Assembly: GCF_003576645.1 (NCBI RefSeq)
Contig: NC_044919.1
Coordinates: forward strand, 16,425,519 to 16,489,518
Direction of reading: 5' to 3'
DNA: 64,000 nucleotides
From: Ipomoea triloba
Lineage: Eukaryota; Streptophyta; Magnoliopsida; Solanales; Convolvulaceae
The position numbers and the translations under genes were made by a program. Below the pieces are notes generated by a model. It had not been told where the DNA came from. It saw nothing but the letters and a program-made list of their open reading frames with translations, and made no database searches. This document shows positions 1-12,299 of this stretch, piece after piece; the first letter of the stretch is position 1, and each line of letters opens with the position of its first letter.

Positions 1-1640
1 TCATTACTAAAAGTTGTTATTCGTTTGTCTGTTTAGGACGAAGATACAATCGAACTTCATGAGGACAATGGAAATAAAAATGATGATCAGATGAACTAAA
101 ATAATGCATACAAAAATTTGAGTTATAAAGAATATTAGTAACAAAAAAAATAATTTTATCATTAAAATTTATTAAACGTTAAATATTGCAGAAAATAATT
201 AAAAAATAGTATAGACAAAATTATTATACTATCACAATTTGAAATAAAAATAAATAATAAATATTTTAAATAAAAACATAATGTTTGACTAACATTAATG
301 AAGGTGATGCAAATAGCAAATTGTTCTACTTATACCATTTATTAAACTAGTAAACCTATCAAAAAGTGGTATAAATAAAATTTAGGGTGGTGCAAATATG
401 GAAGCCATTATGACTGCTTTAACTACATTGACTCCGTTACAATGTAGTATCACCAAATGAACCATAGAGAGCCAATATCGCCTCCACTGAACTCGAACAC
501 ACCCCCTCCCCACATGTGGGGTGCAAGGTTTTGGCAAGTTATGGTGACCACTTTTGTGCACGCATATTTGATATAAATCTGGCAATTATTTTTCCTCTCA
601 AAAGGTTGAATCTCCAGAGAGGTTGCTCCGATCTCACACTGTCGCTGGTGAGACTCGATGACTGGTCTTTCCTCTCAAACTTCACCCCTATGACCAGTTG
701 CGCTGTCCATGCGGGCAAAATTTAGCAATTATTGTTAAGCCATTTGGTCTAGGACTCCGTGTTCCCAATCACCGCTCTCAACCCTCCCAAGGTCAACGAC
801 GGTTGCTCAATGATTTCACAAGCAACCCCGTACCGGAGGTAGGGATGTTCGAACCGTCTACGATTGGAATCTGTCCGAGTTCGATTTGTGTTCCGATTTT
901 GGATAATATGGAATCAGTTCCAATTCCATAATCGAAAAAAATTATTTTAGTTTTTTTTTGTTTAACATTAAAGTTTAAATATTTGACATAATTATTTTTA
1001 AAAAATTCTCGATGAAAAAATTAATTGTTGAATTTGAACTGTTTTTTTTTAACAAAAAATTTTACAAAAAATAAAAATCCAGTAAGAACCCGCGGTTCAA
1101 ACCGGAACTGCCGGTTTAGTAACCGGAATCGAAACCTTTATATAAGATTTTGATTTCGGTTTAGCCATTTCCGGAACTAGAACTGAAATCATGGTCATAG
1201 TTGGTAGCCTAGTACATTGAAAAGTGAGGGTATACTATGCTAAGGACGTGGAAATTGTGGACTTTGTTACCTTGAGATTCCTCTGCCCAATATGGATAGT
1301 GGGTTGTACGAGAGAACATTGGTGGACATGTGGATTTTATTGAAGGGGTTATGGAGGACACACGTAATTCTAATGAGATTAAAAAAATTGTTGAAGACGA
1401 AAGCATGGACAAAACTTTTCACTCCTAACCCACTACTGATGTTGAGCTCGCTCCTTTTGATCTGAAAAGAAGGAGAATGGGAAATTTTTCCGTCGCCAAG
1501 CTCATCTTCTCCGCTGAAGCTCTTGCTTTGAACCAAATCGAGCCAAAAAAAAACTTATTTGCAGTGAGTCTTGCTTCGCAAACCTGCAAGGATCAATTAG
1601 TATCTTATCCTAGAATTTACATGGGCTTAGCAACCCAGCG
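1..1640. other. Intergenic, no recognisable gene
   Basis: I see no convincing coding region. The first 380 bases and 930-1080 are very AT-rich. A stretch of more balanced composition at 480-900 carries short open frames that match no family I recognise. Around 1085-1205 there are repeated CCGG-containing phrases (GGTTCAAACCGGAACTGCC, GTTTAGTAACCGGAATCG) of a kind often seen near hAT-type non-autonomous element ends, but I cannot define termini or a target duplication. Confidence 0.5.
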
Positions 1641-4528
1641 GAAATTCAGTTCCTTGTGGACCTTGTGCACACTAAGAAGATAATTGTTATTTTTTTTCTT
1701 AAGGAGACTTTCATTAACAAAGCTAGACTAGAAACCATCAAGGCCCAACTGGATGATTGTCATTTTTACTGTAGATAACATGGGCCATAGAGGAGGCCTT
1801 GCCCTCTTAAAAAAGGTACCAACATCAACAACACAAATTATTCAACCAACAACATTGACTCCATTATCAATATTGAAGTACAGAGAGTAAATTGGAGATT
1901 CACCGACTTTTATGGCTTCATAGAGAGAAGCTGATGCAAAGATTCATGGCAATTCCTTAAGCACTTAGCTTATGTGAGTTTCCTTCATTGGGTTATTATG
2001 GGAGATTTCAACGGTATCCTTGATGCAAGTGAGAAGCGAGGACACAATCCTCACCCCACTGGCTAATTCGCGGTTTTAAAGACATTATCGAGAGTTGTGG
2101 ACTAAGAGATTTTCCCTTCAACAACTATCAATTCGCTTGTGAGAGATCAATAGGTTCCTTGACTTGGGTTGAGGAAAAACTTGACTGCATATTGGTCTTA
2201 GACTTCTGCTTTGACATTTCTGTAATGCAAAAGCGTCTTCGACTGAAGCCCCTTTGAGTGACCATCTTCCTTTCTTCCTTTCGCTTATCCCACAATCTAG
2301 TGTTGTCGTTAGGAGAATGTTAAAGTTTGAAAACCTTTGGCTTTAGGAAGAACATTGTTGCAAAATTGTTTGCAATAGCTGGTATTTTTATGGTTCTATC
2401 AACTTCCTACATAAAATTGACACTTGTAGTAAAGCACTTTTGAAATTGGGGAGGTCCTATTGCCATGACTTTCAGAACAGAATCAGCAATTGTGGAAGAC
2501 ACATGAGTTTACTCAATAACCAAATGGATTCTCATGGGTTACAAGCTTCCAAGGAAGCTCAAATGTATTATCTACACACCCTAGAACAGAAAAATGATTT
2601 TTTTCGAAACAACGAGCAAAATAATTTTTGCTCCAAGGAAGTGACACCAACTCCAAATATTTCCACAACTCTGTCAAAGCAAGAAGAAGACACAACAAGA
2701 TTGAGAAACTGAAATCCTTGGATGGTAATTGGGTTACCAAAGAGAACGACTTAGACTCTCTCATATTTTATTATTTCCAAAATATTTATGACTCAAATGT
2801 TGGCAACCTCTCACCTGCTCTGGAATGCATTCCTTGCTCTATCATAGATGCTCAAAATACCACTATCATGTGCAAGGTTGGCAAAGAAGAAGTCCATGAA
2901 GCTCTTTTAAGAATGCATCCCGAAAAATCCCTTAGACCGGACGGCATGAGCTTGGAATTTTACGAAATATTTTTGGGATACTATAGGTCCAAACGTCGTG
3001 TCTCTTTGTAATGACTTATTTTGCACTAGCAGACTTCCTGCTGAAATTAACCACACTCATCTTTTCTTAATTCCCAAAAACCATAAACCGATTGACATAG
3101 GGGATCTCCAACCTATTGTGTTATGCAATGTTCTTTACAATGTGGTAACTAAGGTCATCACTAATCGTCTTATGCCACTCCTGAAAAAAATCTACTATCG
3201 AAAGCTCAAAGTGCTTTTATTCTTAGTTGCCTTATCATAAAGAATAGTATGCTCGCGTTTGAAGTTCAACATTTTCTCAAGAGGAAAACTCAAGGTAAAC
3301 AAGGGTTTGATGCACTAAAAATTGATCCTATTAAGGCCTTTAACCATGTGGAATTGCATTATTAGAGAGTAGTCATGTTGAAAATTAGTTTTTGTGAGGC
3401 TTGGATTTCCCTTGTTTAGAACTGTATTTTCATTGTTTCTTATCAAGTTCTTATTGAAGGCTCCGAGTTGGGCCCTATTGTTCCTAAAAGAGGGCTAAAA
3501 CAGGGAGACCCCCTCTTTCCCTATTTGTTTTTTATTGTCATGGAAAGATTAAGTGCAATCATCAAAAGACAAATTGAGTTGACAGTTTATTACATGGATT
3601 ATAGATTGCAAGAGGAACCCCTCTCATCTCCCATATTCTCCTTGCGGATAATTGCTACCTCTTCTTTAAAGCTAATGAGCTTGAAACCCATATTTTGAAA
3701 GAAATTGTCATGGATTTTTCTTCTTCCTCGGGTCAGACTATCAATCTTGGCAATTCCTCAATCACTTTCAGCAAAAATGTTAAGCAAGAAGTTCAAGTTG
3801 TATTGCAAAGCTCCTAGGTATAACTAGAGAAACCAACGGAGGTAATTATTTGGGCCTCCTCACCCTTATTGGCATAAACAAAAAAGAAACCCTGGGATTC
3901 ATCTAGTCCAAAATTATTTCTAGGATCCACAACTGGAATAATAGATATCTTTCGAAGGCGTGAAGAGAAGTTTTGTTGAAAAAAATATTATCTAATCCAT
4001 CCCATATTATGTTATGAGTATCTTTCTCATCCCTAAGGACATGTGCACCAAAATTGAGTGCATCATGAATGCCTATTTTTGGGGTTGTACTGCTAGGAGA
4101 AAAGGGATTCGTTGGAAATCTTGGCCTCATCTATGTGCTCCTAAGAAACCGATGGTCTTGGATTGTTTAGGATTCAAAAGTCTAAGGACTTTCAATTTGG
4201 TCATGCTCGGAAAACAAGTTTGGGAACTTGTCCATCCTCCAAACTAGTTGGTGGCCAGAGTCTACAAAGCCAAATACTACCCAAACTTCGCTTTCACTAA
4301 TGCTCATCTTGGCTACAACCCTTCCTTCATTTGGAGAAGTATATGGGAACATCTACTTATTAAAGAGGATTTTAGATTGTGAATAAATAATTGGAAATCC
4401 ATACAAGTCTAATTTGATCCCTAGCTGTCTGGCGTTCACGACACTCACATTCAAATGGCTAAACCTCCCCACCTTGATTGCATTACCATTAACTTCCTTA
4501 TCCATACTGATACTAATACCTGGGATGC
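1640..4528 (+). mobile_element. Decayed LINE (L1-type non-LTR retrotransposon), ORF2 remnant
   Basis: The plus strand encodes, in broken frames, the parts of a plant L1 ORF2 in the correct order. About 1660-2330 resembles an APE-type endonuclease, including the phrase VIMGDFNGILDASEKRG near 1990. About 2600-3010 is the linker and start of the reverse transcriptase (SNSKYFHNSV-like and PDGMSLEFYEIF). About 3000-3240 has the RT phrase LFLIPKNHKPIDIGDLQPIV, and about 3470-3560 has KRGLKQGDPLFPYLFFIVME. About 4020-4560 is the thumb and connection region (CIMNAYFWGC, GYNPSFIWRSIWEHLL). Many stops and frameshifts make it inactive. The copy stops at 4528, exactly where a gypsy-type LTR begins. A piece of LINE C-terminus at 14790-15230 on the same strand may be its displaced tail. 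Confidence 0.85.
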
Positions 4529-5338
4529 TGATGAAGAGTTTTTAATTTTTGAGTGAGTTTTGTGTGAGAAGGTATCCTCACATTAGACATCATTCTCAAA
4601 TGATTGGTGATAGGATTCAAATTTATGTCTCTCAAACACAAGGTACACAATCTTCTTGTGGCTGTTTAGTCTAAACAAAGATTTATGATTACAAGTAACA
4701 AAACAAATAGCAAATGAAATGACTAACAATAATAGGAAATATGGAGGGGAATAGGAACTTGGGTTAAGTCTAGGAAGTGTAACCAAATTAGGATAAAGAG
4801 TATTCAATTGACTTGGTGATGGATGTCATTTAAACAGGAGGAAACCTTTCTCAAGGTCATTCCACACTTTTAAAACACACAAGGACATTCTCATGACTCG
4901 TGGATGTCTAAGCAGCATTTCATCAAACACCTTGGTCTTGACATTCTAAAATTCCCTTTTCTCAAAGGTGAAGTAAGGTTAATCTGAATCCAACTCCAAC
5001 CCTTCTCTCAAAGGTCATGGTGATTAACATCAATGAAGCCAAATCTCATCACTCCTAATCAACCAATTCAAAGTCACATTTCCATAAACATAATCTACAT
5101 TTCTATCTCCCTCCAAAGAGAACTAATAACACATAATCATAGTAGAAATAGAAATTGATTCAAGGTCAAACAAGTAATCCATAATAAGCATAAAATAATA
5201 AATCAAAGTAAACAATTAGAAAAGTAAAATTGCAATAAAAGGAAATTGGAATTGACTTAGCTAATGGAGATGAAATTGAATCTTCAAGCCTTAATACTTA
5301 CTTCAAGTGTAGAAAATAGAAATTGAATCTAGATAGTG

Positions 5339-5508
5339 TGTAAAGAATGTAGAAGACGATGGTTTATTAAAGTAGTACTACACGTATATATACACATACA
5401 ACCCATGGAAATAGCTAACCACAACACAACTAACAATATGAAGACCTATTCACTAGGAAAGCAAACATTGAATAAAACAAACTGAATAGCTAAGTTTTTC
5501 CTTTAACA
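5339..5508 (-). repeat. Copia 3' LTR (170 bp)
   Basis: This matches 9520-9689 except for two substitutions (G/A in CACGTATATA, C/A in GAAGACCTATTC). It is the 3' LTR because the element reads on the minus strand. The adjoining purine-rich stretch TCTTGCGGAGGCG is in the polypurine-tract position but is a weak example. Confidence 0.97.
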
Positions 5509-8500
5509 CGCCTCCGCAAGATGGAGGAGCCGTTAGTTACTCCAATCTTGGACCTGAAGAGTTGAAACAACCTGCGGCCCAGTGGTTTAGTCAATAAATC
5601 CGCCACTTGATCTGCAGACTTAATATGTAACACTAATAGCAAGCCTGAAGCCACCATCTCCCGAACAAAGAAATAATCTAAAGCCAAATGTTTCATACGA
5701 GAATGAAACACTGGATTTTTACACACATAAGAGGCTCCCTGATTATCAGTATACAAAGTTGGCTGACCCTTCAAGGAGATACCAAGTTCACACAACAAAT
5801 TTTGGATCCAAGATACTTCAGCAGCAGCATTAGCTAACGCACGATACTCAGCTTCAGTAGATGAGCGAGAGACTGATTTCTGTCTAACTGACTTCCAAGA
5901 AACAACATTCGAACCCAAACACACCACACAAGCTGTAGTGGATCGCCCCCCTCATGTGCACCACCCTAATCGGAGTCCGAATAAGCAGTCAAAGAAAAAG
6001 GTGTATCATGATGAAAAAATAAACCATAAAAAACAGAACCTTTGAGATACCTAAGAACCCGCTTAACAGCCTGCCAATAACACTTAGTAGGAGCATGCAT
6101 GAACTGAGACAGTTTATTCACAGCAAACGAGACATCCGGCCTAGTAATACATAAATACTGAAGCTGTCCAATCAACCGACGATAAGCAGTAGAATCAGCT
6201 GACGGGGAACCATCAACAAGTCGCAGGGGCACCGAGGAGCTGAGAGGAGTAGAAACCTCCTTCGTCCCATCCATTCGCGTCTGAAGCAGCAAGTCAATAA
6301 CATACTGACTTTGAGTCAAAAAGAACCCAGTAGGAGTAGGAACAACCTCTACCCCTAAGAAATGTTGTAGCGGTCCAAAATCCTTCAACGAGAACCGCTT
6401 ACCCAGCTGAGTCACAAAACGATCTAGAAACACCGAGTCATTGCCTGTCACAATTATATCATCAACGTATACTAGGAAATAAATAACAACCCCAGCGGAA
6501 CGAAAAACAAAAAGAGAATTTGGACAATTCCAAGTACCAAGCCCTAGGAGCCTGTTTAAGCCCATAGATCGCTTTCTTCAACCGACAGACATATTCAGGA
6601 AAACGGGAATCAACAAAACCAGCAGGTTGATCCATATACACTGTCTCATGCAACGTACCATTTAGAAAGGCATTATTAATATCAAGCTGACGCAATAGCC
6701 ATTTCTGTGATAAAGCAATAGTGAGTATGATACGTATAGTTACCGGCATAACTACAGGGCTGAAGGTCTCGTAGAAATCTCGACCAGGCTGCTGCAAGAA
6801 ACCTTTGGCCACAAGACGAGCTTTAAAACGGTCAACTGATCCATCAGCACAGCGCTTCACTCGGAACACCCACTTACAACCGACCGGTTTGTGATTATCA
6901 CGAGGAACAAGCTCCCAAGTACCATTCCGAACAAGAGCCTCAAATTCATCCGACATGGCCAGCTTCCAATCTGGATCCTGCAGCGCTTGCGCCACTGACC
7001 GGGGTTCGGGTGCAGAAGGTAACGGATGCATGGTGACGTAATTGACAGAACCTCGACCTCTCGAAGCTGGCTGCTCCCACTCCGGCCCATAATATCGGCG
7101 GTTTGGTTTCCGGACACGAAGTGGTCGCGAGGTCCCCGTCTGTGGCTTAACAGAAGAGGGCTGAAGCTCTTGAGCCAATCGAGAAGAACCTGCACAGATT
7201 GAGAAGAGGAGAGACCTGCAGAAGATTCTCTGGACAAAGAAATTAACCTAGGAAACGGAAAATCAGTTTCCACAAAACGAACATGCCTCGATACGTAAAC
7301 CCGACCAGTCCTCGGCTCAAGACATTGATAAGCAGATTGAGACAATGAGTACCCGAGGAAGACACATGGTAATGACTTGGGTTGCAGTTTAGAAGGCATA
7401 TACGGTGGCAACCACGAAAAGCACAAACACCCGAACGGTTTGAGCTTTTGATAGTTTGGTAGTTTTTTATATAGAACAGAATAAGGACTCTCCCCCTGAG
7501 TATTGGAGTGGGTAGACGATTTATAAGATAAGCTGCCATACGAAAAGCATATGACCAATAAGTGACGGGTATAGACGCAGTATGAAGTAACGACATACCT
7601 GTCTCAACGATATGACGGTGATGCCGTTCAACGCTACCATTATGCTCAGGCATGTGGGGAAGAGAGGTAAAGTGCGAGATGCCGCAAGCATTAAACACAG
7701 GAATTAATTTGACATACTCACCACCATTATCATAATATATTGATTTAATTTGTAATTCAAAGTAAGTTTCAATGAGGCGTTTGTACTGTGGAAAAATGGA
7801 GAAGACCTCAGACTTGCGTTTGAGTGGAAATAACCAAATATATTTAGAGAAATGGTCAATAAACACAACATAATATGAAAAACCATCAACAGACAGTGTA
7901 GGAGAACTCCAAACATCAGTATAAACCAACTCTAAAGGTTTAGAACTAGTCATGGAATTTTCTGAAAATGGTAACTTGTGACTTTTATTAATTTGGCATG
8001 AAGTACAATGGAAATTTGATACACGACTTGAATTAAAGGGAATTTTATTACCACGAAGGATTGAGACTAAAATATTATTTGAAGGATGACCAAGTTTATG
8101 ATGCCAAGTAGCTGGAGAGAAAACAGTTGTGACATGGGCCTCAGGTTTCGGTGACTGTGGAACAGTGTAGACCCCATTAATTGTTTCCCCCCGAAGAAGT
8201 GACGCTCCCGTGTAACGATCCTTTATAAGAAAATAAGAATCAAAAAATTCAACGGAAACGTTATTAGCTTGACATAATTGAGAAACAGACACGAGATTTT
8301 TCTGTAAGTGAGGAACACATAAAACATCTCGCAAAGACAGGAGACAAGATGGAGTGGGTAACGAAGCACGACCGATATGAGAGATGGGAAGGGACTTACC
8401 ATCACCCAGCATAATCTCATCTGGCCCAGTATAATCAATTGCAGGTTGCAAAAGGGAGGAACTAGATACCGTATGATGCGAGGCTCCACTATCCATTAGC

Positions 8501-8871
8501 CATGTCCGATCACCTGGTGGCGTAGCCGTAGCCGTTGCCGTAGTCAAATTGACTACGGAGTTTCGATCAGTAGGAGGTTTAGACATCCCAATTACCTGAA
8601 TATTGTTTTCTTTTAGAAATCTAGCCAACTTACGACAGAAATTGACATCATGACCAGGGATGTCACAAAATCGACAATGGCGAGGTGGACGTGACCAACT
8701 CCCAGGGCCGCCTTTATTTTTACGGACATTATTCTTAGGGGAACCTCTAGCAGCGGAGGGTAGTGGTGTGGGAAATGACTGTTGCCGACGCTGAGTGGCA
8801 TTCGCAGTGGGGAGAACAAACACCTGGGAAGAGGCGCTATCATGAAGCATTCTTTCAAAGTCCAAAAGAAT
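5490..8871 (-). pseudogene. Copia pol: zinc knuckle, protease, integrase, RT, RNase H (frameshifted)
   Basis: Domains appear in order on the minus strand. A CCHC zinc knuckle (CRFCDIPGHDVNFC) is near 8650, and an aspartic protease (WLMDSGASHH) near 8500. The GAG-pre-integrase segment (TWHHKLGHPS) is near 8090. The integrase core has acidic residues in YTDVW, YYDNGGEY and NGSVERHH (7940-7630). The reverse transcriptase runs through 7000-6440 with NGTWELVPRD, LDINNAFLNG and YVDDIIVTG. RNase H is at about 5900-5600 with [12 protein letters not shown] and YTDNQGAS. Frame changes near 7500, 7180, 6540 and 5945 break it into separate frames. Catalytic motifs are still well preserved, which agrees with a recent insertion. 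Confidence 0.93.
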
Positions 8872-9464
8872 TTACGTAAGTTCTCCTATCGGTAGAGACT
8901 TCTCTCGTACCCGAATCGCAACTGCTATAGGATTGAACTCATCTCCTAGTTGAGATAAAATGTGAACCACCAAGTCCACATCTGAAACTGGTTGATGGAC
9001 CAGCGCTAGTTCATCTGCAATAGTGCGCATGTCATGCAAATATTCTGTGATGGAGCGAGACCCTTTAGGGTTCTTGGCCAACTTTGTCTTCAATGACACA
9101 ATACGACCGGACGAGGCAGCCGCAAAACTAGAGGTCAACCAGGACCAAGCGTCGTGAGCAGTGGACGCTGAAGAAATGAGGGGTTGAATTGTTTCTGAAC
9201 AGCTACTCAGAATGGCGCTGACAATAATTTGATCTTGCCTATACCACTTGGTGTAGGCTGGATTTATAGTTGTCTCCTGTGCATCAGAAAATTTTGTAGG
9301 AGCTGAAATTGAGCCATCGATGTGGCCAATAAGATCGAGACCAATAAGGGTGGACTCGAGTTGTCTTCGCCAAACCAAAAAATTGGTGGAATTTAATTTA
9401 ATAGGAAAATGTTGAAGAGCGCTAAGGTGAATAACAGGGGTCTCTGAAGCAGTGGAAGCCATGA
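8872..9464 (-). pseudogene. Copia gag, first part, ending at a premature stop
   Basis: The frame opens at ATG 9464 (MASTASETPVIHLSALQHF) and encodes a typical copia gag N-terminus with KLNSTNFLVWRRQLES and the helical UBN2-like region (SWLTSSFAAASSGRIVSLKT). Gag forms the virus-like particle that packages element RNA. Translation stops at TAA 8872-8874. The same frame continues immediately with ILLDFERML, the sequence expected to follow in this family. The stop is therefore an in-frame interruption of one gag-pol reading frame rather than a natural boundary. I cannot exclude that it is bypassed by readthrough. Confidence 0.85.
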
Positions 9465-9499
9465 CAAGGAAAGAGGAAGAAGAAAAAAAATCCACAAAG

Positions 9500-9519
9500 G
9501 TGTGTGGCTCTTGATACCA
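9500..9519 (-). promoter_or_regulatory. Primer-binding site (initiator tRNA-Met type)
   Basis: Next to the 5' LTR the minus strand reads TGGTATCAAGAGCCACAC. The usual plant copia site is TGGTATCAGAGC, so this copy has one extra A. The position directly after the LTR supports the assignment. Confidence 0.8.
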
Positions 9520-9689
9520 TGTAAAGAATGTAGAAGACGATGGTTTATTAAAGTAGTACTACACATATATATACACATACAACCCATGGAAATAGCTAAC
9601 CACAACACAACTAACAATATGAAGACATATTCACTAGGAAAGCAAACATTGAATAAAACAAACTGAATAGCTAAGTTTTTCCTTTAACA
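9520..9689 (-). repeat. Copia 5' LTR (170 bp)
   Basis: This is the second copy of the direct repeat. It is the 5' LTR on the minus strand because the primer-binding site and gag follow it. The target duplication TAGTG lies at 9690-9694. Confidence 0.97.
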
Positions 9690-9944
9690 TAGTGTTCATA
9701 TTGAAATGTAGATGGAATTTTTTTTTTGAATACGTAGATGGAATTGGATAAAATGTAAATTTGTAGATTGAAATCTAGAATTCTAAGTGCTAAGAACTTG
9801 AAAGGAAATTGTCTAATCGAATATAAAAATCCTAATTCTACTTTATGACCTAATCTGTAATGCCTCAAATGGTTCCCAACTCCCTTTGTATATAGCCTTG
9901 GACTTAAGTTGGTAATAAGGATGCAACACAAGATCCTATTATAA

Positions 9945-10165
9945 GTGTAACGCACTCTCGCAGTAGCAAAGTTGCCTTGTAGATGCCTCCATTATGAACC
10001 GAAATCACGCACGTGACGCTTGCTCATAGTAGTAAAACACTCTTTCAAGTGTTTCCCATTATGAACCCCATTACGAGTGTAATAATGCTCGTAACATCAA
10101 AGATAAACTTTATGAACTTGAGTGTTATGAGCCTTGTTACGAGCGGAACGCGTCTCGTAACAGTA
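9945..10165. repeat. Palindrome-rich block inside the gypsy-type LTR
   Basis: Two dyads with identical geometry are visible. At 10070-10095, ATTACGAG and CTCGTAAC are separated by 10 bases. At 10136-10161, GTTACGAG and CTCGTAAC are again separated by 10 bases. Further CG-containing segments (TCACGCACGTGACGC near 10005) lie just upstream. The block is upstream of the TATA-like sequence of this minus-strand LTR, so it falls in U3. Confidence 0.7.
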
Positions 10166-10370
10166 GAGAATTGGTTTCCATCCTATTTTTTCTCCATTTC
10201 TCCAAATTACCCTTGGATTTGCCATATTTACATTCAAAACACAAAAATGCACAAAATTAGACTTCCAACACAATTTATCACATAATTGGACATTTTAAGC
10301 ACAAATAAAGCAATTCCAATCCTAAATTATCCCATAAATGCACCCTAAAATAGTACAATTTGGCGATGTT

Positions 10371-11072
10371 GATATTTTTATGCATATTTTTTAAGAAAGG
10401 GACGCATAGCTTATCCAAAGCATCCCCTTCCCTTCTTGACCTCTCAATGATAAGATCACCTAGAAATGGGAGACCAAGGGCATCTACACGATCAAGAGCG
10501 GCTATAGGATTCTCTTAGGTGATATTCTGTTAGGAATCATTGTAATTAGATCTTGATGATGTTATGAATGTATTATGACTTTAAACACCCAATTCGTTTG
10601 TTTCTAGTCTAGGACAAAACTTAGTTTTTTTTCTTGTTATCAGCTTGAGTTTGTTCAAGCTATTAACTTAGGGATCGACTGAGGTTTTGTCAAAGTGTTT
10701 GCTACAATATTTCAGTAGGGTTGAAGTTAAGCATGCAGCAGACAATCTGACCAGCGAAGGCAAACATGTGAACAACTAAATAACTAAGTCAAACAAGCAG
10801 AAGCAAGACCAGCAGACTTGTGACCAGCTAGGTTCCTAGCAAGTTAGAAAGTTTTCTAAGTTTTTCTATCAACAAAGTGTCTTTCAAGGCAAGTTAGGAA
10901 TTGAGAAGCCTTTTAGAAAGAGACATATGTATTAATCTAGTGGTTTTGTTGTTACACAAGAAGACAAGCAGTACAATTGTAGCACGTTAGAGTGTTGTGG
11001 CGAAATTGGACACTTGTCGCACTAGGGGACAACGGTCATACTCAAATTTGTGGAGAATTAACAGTCTGTCCT
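10371..11072. other. Possible interrupted LTR or intergenic DNA
   Basis: From 10528 the sequence starts TGTTAGGAATCATTG, an LTR-like opening. It is cut at 11072 by the element at 11073-14682. Beyond that element, 14688-14720 contains CTATAAATAGAGGACTC, a clear TATA-like sequence. Together these could be the two halves of one older LTR. I could not find its far end or a target duplication, so this stays tentative. Confidence 0.3.
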
Positions 11073-11580
11073 TGTTGGAAAAATAGATCATTCAAATAGA
11101 AGGCTTGTTGGTCCAACCTTTCTTCTAAGCTTTCTTTACCGCACAACACATCATTATTTTTTGTGGATGTTGTTTCTAGCTTCCAAATGAGTGGATGGTA
11201 TGCTTTGTGAGTGGGTGATGTAGCATGAATCATGGGTTTTCATGGCTGAGAAACAAACAATGCACTACTATATAAATGCAGATGCATTTGTTCATTAGGA
11301 CACACAAGATTCATTCTTTCTCCTTTTGCTTTCCAATCACTTCTCGTAGTTGTCTGAGCAAAGTCAGGTTCGCCTGCGCTATAACTGGTGTAAGTTAAGC
11401 GTAGTTCGTCTGTGTAACCTGTCGAAAGTGTGCCGGGATTCTTGACTGCACCGTCACCGGGCAAATAACGCTTTTAAGGCAGTGTTATTGTAACACGGCA
11501 CAGACTCCATTTTCTGCTTTAGTTGTTCACTTTTCCTAAAGGGTGTCAAGGTTGGTTGACGTTGCCTCAATTTCACAACA
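11073..11580 (+). repeat. 5' LTR of the non-autonomous element
   Basis: A TATA-like box CTATATAAATGCAG lies near 11268. The repeat differs from its partner by about eight substitutions by eye, including the last bases (CACAACA here against CCCAATA in the partner). Confidence 0.92.
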
Positions 11581-12243
11581 ATTAAAAGCGTTATTTTGGC
11601 AATAGTCAACCTTTCGATACGATCGCTCCCTCTATCATACCCAATTTATACTATTACTTGTAATGGGGTTGGCTACTGAAGATCAGAAAAGGAAGCTGGC
11701 CGGAACAGCATTGCAAAAATGACAATGTGTAACTTATTGCTGGAGTTTAACCTGCCGTTCTCGGTCGCCGTAGAACCCTCAGCGGCCATGATGTGGTGTG
11801 ATTCGAACTGTCGCTGTTGACCGAAGTTTTTCTTCTACAACGTGGAGTCCTGGTTGCTGTTGCATTTTATATGACTTTTTAATCACCAAAAGGTCATGTG
11901 ACGTGAACTACATGCAAAGCTAAGTATCATAAATTATATCATTAATTTATATATGCATTAAATGATATGCACATGAAGTATGAATGCATAATTATAGGTA
12001 TTCAACCAATCACCTTGTGCTCAAATGGCATGTAGTGACTTTCCCATATGGGAGGTCATGAGATTGAGCCTTAGTAGATGCGTTATTGACTAATTGTTTA
12101 ATTGCCTGCATGGGTAGACTCGTCAGGTATGATTTGTCTATTAAATCATACATTAATTTTATTTATATTTGGTAGTCAATAAAAATGAATGATCAAAGAG
12201 TTTTGTCAAACGTGATAAGCATATATCAAAACTCTTCACCTTG

Positions 12244-12299
12244 TGTTGGTAGCATGGAAATGTTCACCTTGTGTTGGTAGCATGGAAATGTCATTATTC
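12244..12299. repeat. 28-bp perfect tandem duplication
   Basis: The unit beginning TTCACCTTGTGTTGGTAGC occurs twice head to tail with no mismatch, inside the non-autonomous LTR element. It is probably a recent slippage event. Confidence 0.85.

Larger units (their letters stand above)
5339..9689 (-). mobile_element. Young Ty1/copia retrotransposon, nearly complete
   Basis: The element has two 170-bp LTRs (5339-5508 and 9520-9689) that begin TG and end CA and differ at two positions by eye. A perfect 5-bp target duplication TAGTG flanks it (5334-5338 and 9690-9694). On the minus strand the order is LTR, tRNA-Met-type primer site, gag, protease, integrase, reverse transcriptase, RNase H, LTR, which is the copia order. 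The coding region has an in-frame stop between gag and pol and several frame changes, so this copy cannot make an intact polyprotein by simple translation. Near-identical LTRs imply recent insertion. It landed inside an older gypsy-type LTR. Confidence 0.97.
4529..10370 (-). mobile_element. Ty3/gypsy-type LTR (solo or truncated), interrupted by a copia element
   Basis: Read on the minus strand, 10370 to 9690 and then 5338 to 4529 form one LTR-like unit of about 1.5 kb with a copia element inserted in it. The upstream part has an AT-rich start, a palindrome-rich block at 9945-10165 and a TATA-like GCTATATACAAAGGG near 9890. The downstream part contains CACCTTTGAGAAAAGGGA (near 4970), which also occurs near 31310 in the LTR at 30092-31759, and a tail ending CTCTTCATCA at 4529, comparable with CATCCATCA at 31759. 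The outer limit near 10370 is approximate. Just beyond it (10380-10527) the minus strand is open for a short unrecognised peptide (DALGLPFLGDLIIERSRREG) that may be internal sequence of the same element. No target duplication could be confirmed. Confidence 0.6.

Noticed and set aside
12001..12130. Possible SINE with A-box-like TTGTGCTCAAATGGC and B-box-like GAGATTGAGCC
   Set aside because: Box spacing and a 3' tail are not convincing and no target duplication was found. A SINE model search (for example with plant Au/SolS consensus sequences) would decide.
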